Part shown: one piece after another, positions 44,143 through 51,068 of the stretch
How the letters are laid out: the number at the start of each line of letters is the position of its first letter
Numbering within the stretch: position 1 is the first letter of the stretch
Origin: CAXDOZ01 sp963991145
GTDB taxonomy: Bacteria > Bacteroidota > Bacteroidia > Chitinophagales > JABDMM01
Direction: 5' to 3'
Length of the DNA: 51,068 bases
Assembly (NCBI GenBank): GCA_963991145.1
Contig: CAXDOZ010000003.1
Span: 1 to 51,068, forward strand
Translations under genes and position numbers: made by a program
Notes under the pieces: generated by a model
What the model saw: only the letters and a program-made list of their open reading frames with translations
Told to the model about the DNA's origin: nothing
Database searches by the model: none

Positions 44143-46203
44143 ATGAGGATTTTTCTACTCCTGACAGTTCTATTCACTCAATTCTTAATTGGGAATTCAA
44201 GAACACTCTATGTTGATCCTGTAAATGGTAACAGCGCATATGATGGTAGTTCGCCCACTTTTCTGGGTGGAAATATAGGCCCCAAGCAAACACCACAACA
44301 AGCTATCAACCTCTTTCAGGCAGGCGATACTATAAGGCTTGCCAATGGAACTTATAATAATGGCTCCCCTTCTATCATTGATATCAAAAATCAGGATGGA
44401 TTGGTCATAATTGGGGAAAACCGCGATAGCGTTATTATCGACGGCACCAATAAGCAATTTGCTGTTTCCATAAGCACATCAACAACAAATCCAAATGTAG
44501 ATGTACAATTACACAACTTAACCGTCATCAACACCAATGGAGGCACCTCACCGGCTCATATTCTCATCTGGGAGGCAGAAAGAATTAGCCTCGGCAACAT
44601 CACAATTGAGGGTCCTGGTCAATTCAATGCACCGGGAGATATGTCTACTGGAATCAAGATCATGGAAACTGACAGCGTTTCTTTGCGCAATGTTACAGTT
44701 CGATCATGCGAAGGAAATGGAATTGAAGTTGGAGGCGGATCCAGTAACCTAATGCTTCACAATATTGAAGTATTCGCTTCATCATCTGATCTTGGAACTG
44801 GAGGGATTCTGTTAAGGACACCAAGTGCAGGAATCTTCCCTTCAGGAGACATCAGCATTCCTACATGGACAGGAAATCTTGAGCTTGATTCATGCTATAT
44901 AGGGATTTATTTTGATACTCAAAGCGGTACTATTTCTCTAGACTTCTCAGGAAACTCTGTAATTGAAGACAACTTCCTATTAGATGCAGCTCTTTTTGGC
45001 TCATCTACTATACCTATCCAGGAACTGAAAGAGTTGGGCTTTAATTTCATTGGTACTCTAGGGATTTTGCCAGGGGTCGAAACTTACTTTGCAGCAAGAG
45101 ATGATCTATTAGCACTTACAACAAACCCAACTTATGTAGCTTCCTCTATCGCCTCTGATATAGACAGAACCATTTGGTTTGTGGAAGGTGCCATGAAGAC
45201 AAACCTGCCGGTTAACAATGCGAGCTCTGGAGATACCATCGCTTTTATTGGAGAGGATTTTAGCACTGTAGAATTTCTCTCAAACAATGAACTCTACATC
45301 ATGGCTGAGGATGGACTTGTAAGATTTAAATCCTTCAATGTGAATGGAACCCCAGCCTTTGCCAAATTGATCAACAACTTTGAGGTCATTGAGGAATTGA
45401 TCTTAACCAAGGGAAATATTGAAACAGACAATTTCAATCGCCTTACGCTCGAACCAGGTTGTCTGATCATCGGAGGAAGTGACATTAGCCATGTTGATGG
45501 ACCTTTGAATTTCAAACTTGCATCCTCAGGCAACAGTGTTCTTAGCTTTCCACTTGGGAACTCAGGAAAATATAGAAGAGTAGATCTGAATATTGATCAA
45601 AGCAATTCAGATACTTCAGTTTACTCAATGGACATGTTGAATGGAGCTCCGGCTGCTAATCAGTTGCCAGCAAGCCTGGATAGGCTTTTAAGTGACCACC
45701 ATTGGACTTTTAGTGTTAATGGAAACAATTTCAACAATGCAATTCCAACTTTAGCCTACAACAACCCTGACGGAGTTAATGACACAAGCAGTTTAAGAGT
45801 AGCATTTTCAGATGATCAAACGAATCTAAATGACCTTGGGGGAAGCGGAAATCAGGTTGTTACAGGATCTATAACAGCAACCTCTTTTTCAGGACCTGGA
45901 GAGCTTGTTCTAGCAAACTCTTCTGGTGGGGGTAATTTTACTGGAATTGACAGACCTCAGGATAGAACCGATATTCTTCTATATCCAAATCCAGCCAGAA
46001 ACACAGTTTTCATTCAAATTGACAAACCCGAACTGTTTAGTTCGATGGTGATCATTGACATGCTCGGTAGAGCAGTTCTAGAAAAGCCTATTCCTGATTC
46101 CGGAATGGCTGAGATTACTGTTGATAACCTGCCAAATGGTTATTATCAGTTGCTTTTCACAGGATCAGAGGCGGCAATTAAGAATTTAATCATTGCCAGG
46201 TAG
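44143..46203 (+). CDS. Right-handed beta-helix surface protein with T9SS type A sorting domain
   Basis: This 686-residue secreted protein has a signal peptide (1-19) followed by the DUF1565-like start R-T-L-Y-V-D-P-V-N-G-N with I-N-L-F-Q-A-G-D-T-I, and parallel beta-helix coils (about 60-240; L-H-N-L-T-V-I-N, L-R-N-V-T-V-R-S, S-N-L-M-L-H-N-I). A middle beta-rich region is not recognised. The last 75 residues (I-L-L-Y-P-N-P-A-R-N, M-L-G-R, L-P-N-G-Y-Y-Q-L) are a type A C-terminal sorting domain, which directs T9SS export and usually linkage to A-LPS. The helix part may bind or cleave polysaccharide, but no catalytic residues can be assigned. It lies 60 bases downstream of the unknown secreted protein. 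Confidence 0.92.
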   Translation: MRIFLLLTVLFTQFLIGNSRTLYVDPVNGNSAYDGSSPTFLGGNIGPKQTPQQAINLFQAGDTIRLANGTYNNGSPSIIDIKNQDGLVIIGENRDSVIIDGTNKQFAVSISTSTTNPNVDVQLHNLTVINTNGGTSPAHILIWEAERISLGNITIEGPGQFNAPGDMSTGIKIMETDSVSLRNVTVRSCEGNGIEVGGGSSNLMLHNIEVFASSSDLGTGGILLRTPSAGIFPSGDISIPTWTGNLELDSCYIGIYFDTQSGTISLDFSGNSVIEDNFLLDAALFGSSTIPIQELKELGFNFIGTLGILPGVETYFAARDDLLALTTNPTYVASSIASDIDRTIWFVEGAMKTNLPVNNASSGDTIAFIGEDFSTVEFLSNNELYIMAEDGLVRFKSFNVNGTPAFAKLINNFEVIEELILTKGNIETDNFNRLTLEPGCLIIGGSDISHVDGPLNFKLASSGNSVLSFPLGNSGKYRRVDLNIDQSNSDTSVYSMDMLNGAPAANQLPASLDRLLSDHHWTFSVNGNNFNNAIPTLAYNNPDGVNDTSSLRVAFSDDQTNLNDLGGSGNQVVTGSITATSFSGPGELVLANSSGGGNFTGIDRPQDRTDILLYPNPARNTVFIQIDKPELFSSMVIIDMLGRAVLEKPIPDSGMAEITVDNLPNGYYQLLFTGSEAAIKNLIIAR

Positions 46204-46282
46204 CTTCAATAACGTCCTATTCTGTACATATCTTAAAAATTCCTTGTGCAAAAGGAACCGTACTAAGGGAGTCACTTGAGTT

Positions 46283-46290
46283 TAGCTTTG
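46283..46290 (+). promoter_or_regulatory. Candidate -7 promoter box for the response regulator
   Basis: TAGCTTTG matches TAnnTTTG exactly and lies 19 bases before the ATG at 46310. No TTG occurs at the expected 19-base spacing upstream, so the promoter is either weak, activator-dependent or a chance match. Confidence 0.4.
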
Positions 46291-46309
46291 TGTAGCTAAC
46301 AAAGTGCTC

Positions 46310-46786
46310 ATGTCAGATCAACCTTATCGCTTATTGCTCATTGAAGATAGCTACGCTGAGATTCGTCTCATTGAAGAAGCTATCAAAGAAGCGGGAATCA
46401 AGGATACTGTCGAGCTCAAACCACTGCAAAACCCTGAACTGGTAATGGAAACACTTCAGGAGCAATTTGAGATCGGTCAATTGCCAGACCTTGTTCTACT
46501 AGACTTGAATATGCCACGAATGCATGGCCTCGAAGTATTGAAGATGGTCAAGTCTGAGAAAGAATTTGTTGAGATTCCAGTTTACATCCTCACTAATTCC
46601 GATAATAAGATGGATATGGCTGAGTGCTATGAGGCAAAGGCTGATGGATACGTACAAAAGCCTACTGATTTTCACCAGTTTGTAGCATTCTTCACCGCCT
46701 TGAAAAAATCGATCGAGCTTAAGGATAGGATATCAGTTCTATATCTGGACAAGTTCTACCAGGAAGCTCTTAAAATGGCCATGTAA
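46310..46786 (+). CDS. Single-domain response regulator (Rcp1/CheY-like)
   Basis: This 158-residue receiver domain stands alone. It has the acidic pair in L-L-I-E-D-S, phospho-acceptor Asp65 in L-L-D-L-N-M-P-R-M-H-G, the Thr in I-L-T-N-S, and the Lys in Y-V-Q-K-P-T-D-F, so it looks active. It resembles the small regulators that accept phosphate from bacteriophytochrome-like kinases. An in-frame GTG lies six bases earlier, but the ATG M-S-D-Q-P is the usual start. The stop TAA abuts the TTA stop complement of the convergent kinase gene with no bases between. The partner kinase may be this neighbour or the multi-PAS kinase at 18194. Confidence 0.92.
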   Translation: MSDQPYRLLLIEDSYAEIRLIEEAIKEAGIKDTVELKPLQNPELVMETLQEQFEIGQLPDLVLLDLNMPRMHGLEVLKMVKSEKEFVEIPVYILTNSDNKMDMAECYEAKADGYVQKPTDFHQFVAFFTALKKSIELKDRISVLYLDKFYQEALKMAM

Positions 46787-48409
46787 TTAATTTGCCGGCC
46801 AGGTAAAGTGTACTGTGGTTCCCTGATCTTCCTCAGATTCAATCCAAATTTCACCTCCATTTCCTTCTACAATTGCCTTGCAAATCGTAAGACCTAATCC
46901 TGCACCTTCCGGTCCTGCACTATTTTCAAGCCTGCTCGTAATATCAAATATCTTCTCGAGGTACTCCTCAGGAATCCCCCTCCCATTATCCTTTACACTG
47001 AACAAGTAGAAATCTCCGAGCTCTTTTACAGTAAGCCTAACAACCCCCTCATTTTTACTGCTGTTCGCAGCATTTGAAAGCAGATTGCTAAATAGTAAAT
47101 GAGCTTCCTTGGCATCAGCATTGATGGTTGGAAGGTCTTTCGCGATCTTAAAATTCACATGAGCATACCTCAATTTAAGATCTGTAACAATGGACGGAAC
47201 CAGGTCTTTCAAACTGCAATCACCCTCAGCCTTACTCTTACCCATCCGAACCAGGTACTGAAGTTGGCGTAAATAAGCATCAATCTTCCCTCCTGCCTCT
47301 TTGATGTAGTTAAGAAACTCCTCCTGCTCGGAGCTAGGATCTTCCTGAATTCGCTCAAGAAGCTGACTATAGTTTAAAATAATCCTCACGGGCTCCTTGA
47401 GATCGTGAGAAGTGAGATGAATCAGATCATCCACACTTAAGCCGGCCTCTGTGCTCACTTTTACGCCCTTCGGGCGGATTAAGATTGTGCGACCATTCCT
47501 GTTAAAGATGCTCGCTGGAAGTTCTGTGATCTCGATCTTAGGACCGGATTTTAACTTGATTGAATGAACTCCGACAATAGGTTTCTTCCAATCAAAACTG
47601 TCACTACTATCAAAGACTTTACTTAGCGTCCTTTCAGTGTCAGATGACTTGATCAATTTGAAAAATGAGCTACTTGTTTCTGAAATTAACCCGTGCTCTA
47701 CTATTGCCCATTCCCAGCCTAAACGATGAGCGAAGATCTCAGACTTTGGCTTCTCAGGCTCTTCAACGTACTCAATCAGAACCTTGAACTTACTGTTCAA
47801 ACTCTCAGAAAATGGGTGAATGCTGATTCTAAAAAAACCCGACTGATCCCAGGCAAACTCAGCCCTTTTTAATCCTTGTTTGACTAATGATTGTACCTGA
47901 GCCAATAATTCAGGATTTCCCGTTGGATCAAGTCTATGATCATCTACCTCATTAGCATAAAGGATCTCTGCAGATTCAGACATCAACCAAACAGCTAATG
48001 GCAGCTTGTCTAACAAAGCTAATGATTGGGTTACCTCGCCTTGTGAACGGGCATTTAACTCAGACCAGTCCTCCTGTACTTTTCTAGAAGAAATTAGCTC
48101 TCTGATCAGGCTGTTAAGCCTACCACTTAAAAGATCTTCCGGTGAGGGGTCTTTAAGATCAAGGTCTGGATCTTCTGCCAGATAGATCAGCTTTAGATCT
48201 AGCTTCTCGGCCTGGGTCTTTAAGAGATTTAGCTTTTCCTCATCTTCAGAGAAGCTGCTTAGGATAATCAGGTCTGGATTGGTGTGATTCAGGGTAAAGA
48301 TCGCTGCAGGTAGATCGGGACGAGTAAGAAACTCTATTCCATCGATCTCAAGCCCTTTTTGAGAGGAAACGCGATCATCTACAAGTAAAACCTGAATTGC
48401 TTCGGACAC
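46787..48409 (-). CDS. Histidine kinase with degenerate N-terminal receiver domain
   Basis: This 540-residue soluble protein begins with a receiver-like domain (1-110) that keeps the acidic pair in L-L-V-D-D and a Lys near 88 but has Ser51 where the phospho-acceptor Asp should be (L-I-I-L-S-S-F). A PAS-like region follows (about 130-210, L-A-V-W-L-M-S-E-S-A-E-I-L-Y-A-N), then an uncharacterised stretch. The HisKA box is T-S-H-D-L-K-E-P with His335, and the ATPase domain has N-L-L-S-N-A-A, D-N-G-R-G-I-P and G-A-G-L-G-L-T-I-C. The kinase part looks active. It is tail-to-tail with the response regulator. The receiver probably acts as a non-phosphorylated protein-interaction or sensing domain. 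Confidence 0.9.
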   Translation of the reverse strand: MSEAIQVLLVDDRVSSQKGLEIDGIEFLTRPDLPAAIFTLNHTNPDLIILSSFSEDEEKLNLLKTQAEKLDLKLIYLAEDPDLDLKDPSPEDLLSGRLNSLIRELISSRKVQEDWSELNARSQGEVTQSLALLDKLPLAVWLMSESAEILYANEVDDHRLDPTGNPELLAQVQSLVKQGLKRAEFAWDQSGFFRISIHPFSESLNSKFKVLIEYVEEPEKPKSEIFAHRLGWEWAIVEHGLISETSSSFFKLIKSSDTERTLSKVFDSSDSFDWKKPIVGVHSIKLKSGPKIEITELPASIFNRNGRTILIRPKGVKVSTEAGLSVDDLIHLTSHDLKEPVRIILNYSQLLERIQEDPSSEQEEFLNYIKEAGGKIDAYLRQLQYLVRMGKSKAEGDCSLKDLVPSIVTDLKLRYAHVNFKIAKDLPTINADAKEAHLLFSNLLSNAANSSKNEGVVRLTVKELGDFYLFSVKDNGRGIPEEYLEKIFDITSRLENSAGPEGAGLGLTICKAIVEGNGGEIWIESEEDQGTTVHFTWPAN

Positions 48410-48473
48410 ATACCGAATTTAGGCTTTGATCTTCTAACAAGCCTTTGAATAATCTTCAGGATACTAACAATTT

Positions 48474-48893
48474 TTAACGGCAATTAGGGCAGGTACCCTG
48501 AACAAGGATATCCATCTCATTCACTCTGTAACCCTCCGGGAAAGTTAAACCAGGAACAGTAACCTCTTCAAGGCAGGTCGTTTGTTTACATGAGTTACAC
48601 TTGAAATGAACGTGGTTGTGATGGTGCTCTTCTGACTCACATTCATCCGGACAAAGAGCAAACTTTGAAACTCCACTATCATCAAGGATCTTATGCAAGA
48701 TTCCCTTATCCAGAAATGTGTTGAGAGTTCGATATAGGGTAACACGATCGTAATCCTGACTCAGATTAGTCTCAAGATCACTGTGGTTTAAAGCAAACTC
48801 ATTACCAAGAAAAACATCAAGAACGTCAGATCTACATTCTGTTCTCCTAAGGTTATGTTGCTTTAAGATATCCCATGCTACTCTCGTTTCCAT
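48474..48893 (-). CDS. Fur-family metal-dependent transcriptional repressor
   Basis: I took the ATG at 48893 (M-E-T-R-V-A-W), not the TTG at 48926, because the family's first helix follows directly; this gives 139 residues. The winged-helix part includes L-R-R-T-E-C-R and D-R-V-T-L-Y-R-T-L. The metal part has E-E-H-H-H-N-H-V-H-F-K-C, the structural zinc pairs C-N-S-C and C-P-N-C. It may sense iron, zinc or peroxide; the type cannot be told apart by eye. It is divergent from the GNAT gene with about 160 bases between, where its operator could lie, and 64 bases upstream of the kinase gene in the same direction. Confidence 0.92.
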   Translation of the reverse strand: METRVAWDILKQHNLRRTECRSDVLDVFLGNEFALNHSDLETNLSQDYDRVTLYRTLNTFLDKGILHKILDDSGVSKFALCPDECESEEHHHNHVHFKCNSCKQTTCLEEVTVPGLTFPEGYRVNEMDILVQGTCPNCR

Positions 48894-49052
48894 TCTGCAA
48901 ATTTTTAGAAAATAACGCTGCTTCAAAAATCTGAAATGCCATTATTTCTCAGATACAAAGAAAAAACGGTCAGTAATCTAAACAGTTCATTTTCTAAAAA
49001 GAGAGCTCATAAGCCCCCAAGGTTGCCTAAGAAGCCATAGATTGTATGCCCT

Positions 49053-49508
49053 ATGAACCTTATAGAGCTAAGACAGGAAAACTCAGAAAAACTCCTACTT
49101 GACGCAAAAGAGATTCTAGAATCTCAATACAGCTATCTCGAAGATTCTAAGGAAAGAATCGATGCATTAAGCTTTTTAAAAACTGCAGTTTCAGAGCACA
49201 ATCCTGCGAGGATCTTTCTTTTCCAGAAATCAAATGGAGAAAGTGTTGGTCTGGCCCTGGTTAATTTGGCCTGGGGCTATGAAACTGGGGGTTCTTATTT
49301 GTGGGTCAATGAATTGATCATACACAAAAAGCACCGCAAAAAGGGATATGGAAAGCTATTCAGTGCTGGAATCCTGGAATGGTGTAAAAAGAATAAGATC
49401 AAGGCACTTTATGCTGTCACTTCATCAATCAATGATGCATCGCAAAGAATGATGCTACAATCTGGATTAAATCTTCGTAGCACGACCTGGTGTGAAAAGA
49501 TCTTCTAA
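49053..49508 (+). CDS. GNAT family N-acetyltransferase
   Basis: This 151-residue protein has the acetyl-CoA binding pattern at N-E-L-I-I-H-K-K-H-R-K-K-G-Y-G-K-L (motif A, Arg/Lys-Gly-x-Gly) and the end motif A-S-Q-R-M-M-L-Q-S-G-L (motif B). The N-terminal half is helical and variable, as expected for the acceptor side. The acceptor is unknown; it could be a protein, amino acid or drug-like amine. It is a single gene ended by a strong terminator five bases after the stop. Confidence 0.9.
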   Translation: MNLIELRQENSEKLLLDAKEILESQYSYLEDSKERIDALSFLKTAVSEHNPARIFLFQKSNGESVGLALVNLAWGYETGGSYLWVNELIIHKKHRKKGYGKLFSAGILEWCKKNKIKALYAVTSSINDASQRMMLQSGLNLRSTTWCEKIF

Positions 49509-49511
49509 CAA

Positions 49512-49540
49512 AAAAGGCCGCATAAGCGGCCTTTTCTTTT
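49512..49540. terminator. Bidirectional rho-independent terminator between GNAT and gdh genes
   Basis: AAAAGGCCGC at 49512-49521 pairs perfectly with GCGGCCTTTT at 49526-49535 across an ATAA loop. A T-run follows on the plus strand and an A-run precedes it, so it works for both the plus-strand GNAT gene and the minus-strand glutamate dehydrogenase gene, whose stops lie 3 and 18 bases away. Confidence 0.95.
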
Positions 49541-49553
49541 GAGTTTATATCCA

Positions 49554-50981
49554 TTATGGGAAGATCCCCATTGAAAAGTAAGCCTGTGCAATTTTATTGA
49601 TCGCAACAATGAAGGCTGCAGTTCTAAGGTCTTCACAACCTTTATGACGCTTCCATACTTCGCGAATATCGCGATATGCTCCAACCATAGTCTCTTCAAG
49701 ACCAGAGTTTACGATATCGATCTCATCAGCACCATGAATAATGCTGCTTCTCTCTTTTAAGGCGATCTTCTTACCGGTTTGACGCTCAATAAGGTCCAGG
49801 ATCTTCGCTTGAGTATCTTCCTCAAATCGCTTCTGCATTCTCCCGAATCTTACGTGAGAAAGGTTCTTCAACCACTCGAAGTAAGAAACGGTAACACCTC
49901 CTGCATTGCAGTAGATATCAGGGATGATCAAAACATTATTCTTGAGAAGGATCTGCTCAGCTTCCGGGGTAACAGGACCATTTGCAGCCTCTGCAATGAT
50001 CTTAGCCTTTACATTTGGTGCATTCTCAGCAGTGATCTGATTTTCTAGTGCAGCTGGAATTAGGATATCACATTCTAGTTCAAGAGCGTCAGAGTTCTTT
50101 TTCAAGTTCTTAGCACCTGGAAAATCAAGGATACTACCTGTTTGCTTTCTGTGCTTAAGAACTTTTTCAATATCAAGACCATCCTTGTTTAGGATAGCTC
50201 CTTCATATTCTGAGATAGAAATAACTTTTGCACCGTATTTTTTAATGATTCTACCTGCATGGAAACCTACGTTTCCAATACCCTGAATCACAACTGTTTT
50301 GCCGTCCAATCCAGTCGTAAGACCAAGATCTTTCATATCATCAGCATAGCTACATACTTCATTCAAAGAGTAAACCACTCCTCTACCAGTAGCTTCTGTT
50401 CTTCCTCGAATACCATTTTGAGTAACCGGCTTACCTGTAACACATGCGTAACCATCGATCGAACCAGGGTTCATGGTCATATATGTATCAAGGATCCAGG
50501 CCATCTCTCTTTCACCTGTTCCATAATCAGGAGCAGGTACATCAATACCAGGACCGATGAAATTTTTCTTGATAAGCTCAGAAGTGTATCTACGAGTGAT
50601 CTTCTCAAGAACAGCTGGCGAAGTTGCTCTAGGATCGATCTTAATACCACCTTTGGCTCCTCCAAAAGGAACATCTACAATGGCACACTTATAGGTCATA
50701 AGCGCAGCAAGTCCCATCACCTCATCCTGATTAACATGGGTTGAATAGCGGATCCCGCCTTTTGTTGGTGTTCTATGATGACTGTGCTGAACGCGGTAAG
50801 CTTCAACTACCTCGTAAGTATTCTTTCCGGTCTTCACCGGGAACTTCATTTGATAAACACTATTACACTGATTGATCTGGTTAAGTAACCCTTCTGGGTG
50901 TCGAGTCAGCGCAGCAGCTTTGTCAAAGTAATTTTGAGCGGCTTCGTAAAGACTGAAAGCCTGTTCATTTTTAGATGCCAT
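49554..50981 (-). CDS. Glutamate dehydrogenase (Glu/Leu/Phe/Val dehydrogenase family)
   Basis: This 475-residue enzyme interconverts glutamate and 2-oxoglutarate plus ammonia. The substrate domain has K-G-G-I-R-Y, M-T-Y-K-C-A with the catalytic Lys, P-F-G-G-A-K-G-G, and the G-P-G-I-D-V-P-A-P-D-Y-G-T segment with the catalytic Asp. The nucleotide domain carries G-I-G-N-V-G-F-H-A-G, and S-E-Y-E at the end of beta-2 is compatible with NAD use, though cofactor choice is uncertain by eye. The family includes amino-acid dehydrogenases with other substrates, but length and motifs favour glutamate. The gene ends at the shared terminator; a minus-strand gene tail lies 21 bases upstream and might be co-transcribed. 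Confidence 0.94.
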   Translation of the reverse strand: MASKNEQAFSLYEAAQNYFDKAAALTRHPEGLLNQINQCNSVYQMKFPVKTGKNTYEVVEAYRVQHSHHRTPTKGGIRYSTHVNQDEVMGLAALMTYKCAIVDVPFGGAKGGIKIDPRATSPAVLEKITRRYTSELIKKNFIGPGIDVPAPDYGTGEREMAWILDTYMTMNPGSIDGYACVTGKPVTQNGIRGRTEATGRGVVYSLNEVCSYADDMKDLGLTTGLDGKTVVIQGIGNVGFHAGRIIKKYGAKVISISEYEGAILNKDGLDIEKVLKHRKQTGSILDFPGAKNLKKNSDALELECDILIPAALENQITAENAPNVKAKIIAEAANGPVTPEAEQILLKNNVLIIPDIYCNAGGVTVSYFEWLKNLSHVRFGRMQKRFEEDTQAKILDLIERQTGKKIALKERSSIIHGADEIDIVNSGLEETMVGAYRDIREVWKRHKGCEDLRTAAFIVAINKIAQAYFSMGIFP

Positions 50982-51002
50982 ACAGCTATTTAATAATAGA
51001 GA

Positions 51003-51068
51003 TCAGGAATTGATATCGTTTTCTTTTTCCAATTTATTCAGTCGCTTGTCAAGTCGACGGAGAAACAA
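51003..51068 (-). CDS. Partial gene tail at right edge (C-terminal 21 codons)
   Basis: A minus-strand frame reads in from the window edge and ends with TGA at 51003-51005. The visible residues (R-R-L-D-K-R-L-N-K-L-E-K-E-N-D) look like a charged coiled-coil end. This is too little to name. It is probably real because it is in the same direction as gdh and fits a coding pattern. Confidence 0.4.
   Translation of the reverse strand: MFLRRLDKRLNKLEKENDINS

Noticed and set aside
46240..46257. Hairpin TTCCTT-GTGCAA-AAGGAA as a minus-strand terminator for the kinase transcript
   Set aside because: The stem is only six bases and A/T-heavy, and it lies more than 500 bases past the kinase stop, beyond an entire opposing gene.
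50259..50744. Plus-strand 161-codon ORF opposite gdh
   Set aside because: It is antisense to a well-conserved enzyme, rich in Ser, Thr and Ile, and has no recognisable motif.

Overview
The window looks like a chromosomal segment of a member of the Bacteroidota, most likely of the Flavobacteriia/Cryomorphaceae type. The evidence is type IX secretion system (T9SS) sorting domains of both type A and type B, a PorP/SprF family outer-membrane protein, a PorE-like OmpA protein, a long-form PurM, a Bacteroidota-style QueG, a fused two-domain oligopeptide-type ABC ATPase, absence of obvious Shine-Dalgarno sequences, and candidate promoters of the TTG-N19-TAnnTTTG kind. Phylum assignment is firm; anything finer is inference. 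I saw no transposase, phage gene, CRISPR array, tRNA or rRNA.

Layout. 1-7092 (minus): two secreted, repeat-rich surface proteins, the second of which runs off the left edge. 7621-12546: envelope sugar and lipid genes (a dolichol-phosphate-mannose-synthase-like GT2 on plus; START-like protein, LptF/G permease, PAP2 phosphatase and ArnT-like transferase on minus, the last three overlapping). 12843-15358: ffh-purM (plus). 15441-18025: polyprenyl synthetase, putative lipoprotein, alpha/beta hydrolase and small membrane protein (minus). 18194-20836: cytosolic multi-PAS histidine kinase (plus). 20830-27275: RNase R, fused ABC ATPase, GT4, PolB-like exonuclease and TPMT-like methyltransferase (minus). 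27296-33605: coiled-coil membrane protein, QueG, convergent MiaE-like hydroxylase, GETH-motif secreted protein, sorbosone-dehydrogenase-like propeller, gamma-carbonic-anhydrase-like protein and GT9. 33927-42164: a type B T9SS adhesin, its PorP/SprF partner and a PorE-like anchor. 42225-46203: a secreted protein made of about ten 35-residue repeats, an overlapping secreted protein of unknown function, and a beta-helix protein with a type A sorting domain. 46310-50981: response regulator, tail-to-tail histidine kinase with a degenerate receiver, Fur-family repressor, GNAT acetyltransferase, strong shared terminator and glutamate dehydrogenase. A gene tail follows at the right edge.

How the genes work together. 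Two blocks (1-7092 and 33927-46203) are devoted to the T9SS-dependent cell surface. In the second, the order adhesin, PorP/SprF, PorE-like reads as substrate, outer-membrane docking partner and peptidoglycan anchor. The LptF-PAP2-ArnT block is suited to transporting and modifying lipopolysaccharide. The remainder is housekeeping: protein targeting, purine and isoprenoid synthesis, RNA decay, tRNA modification, nitrogen metabolism and signalling.

The least explained items are the 35-residue repeat protein at 42225, the N-terminal Cys-containing domain and alternating modules of the giant protein at 1-4615, and the pseudo-receiver kinase at 46787. None of these amounts to a demonstrated new system.
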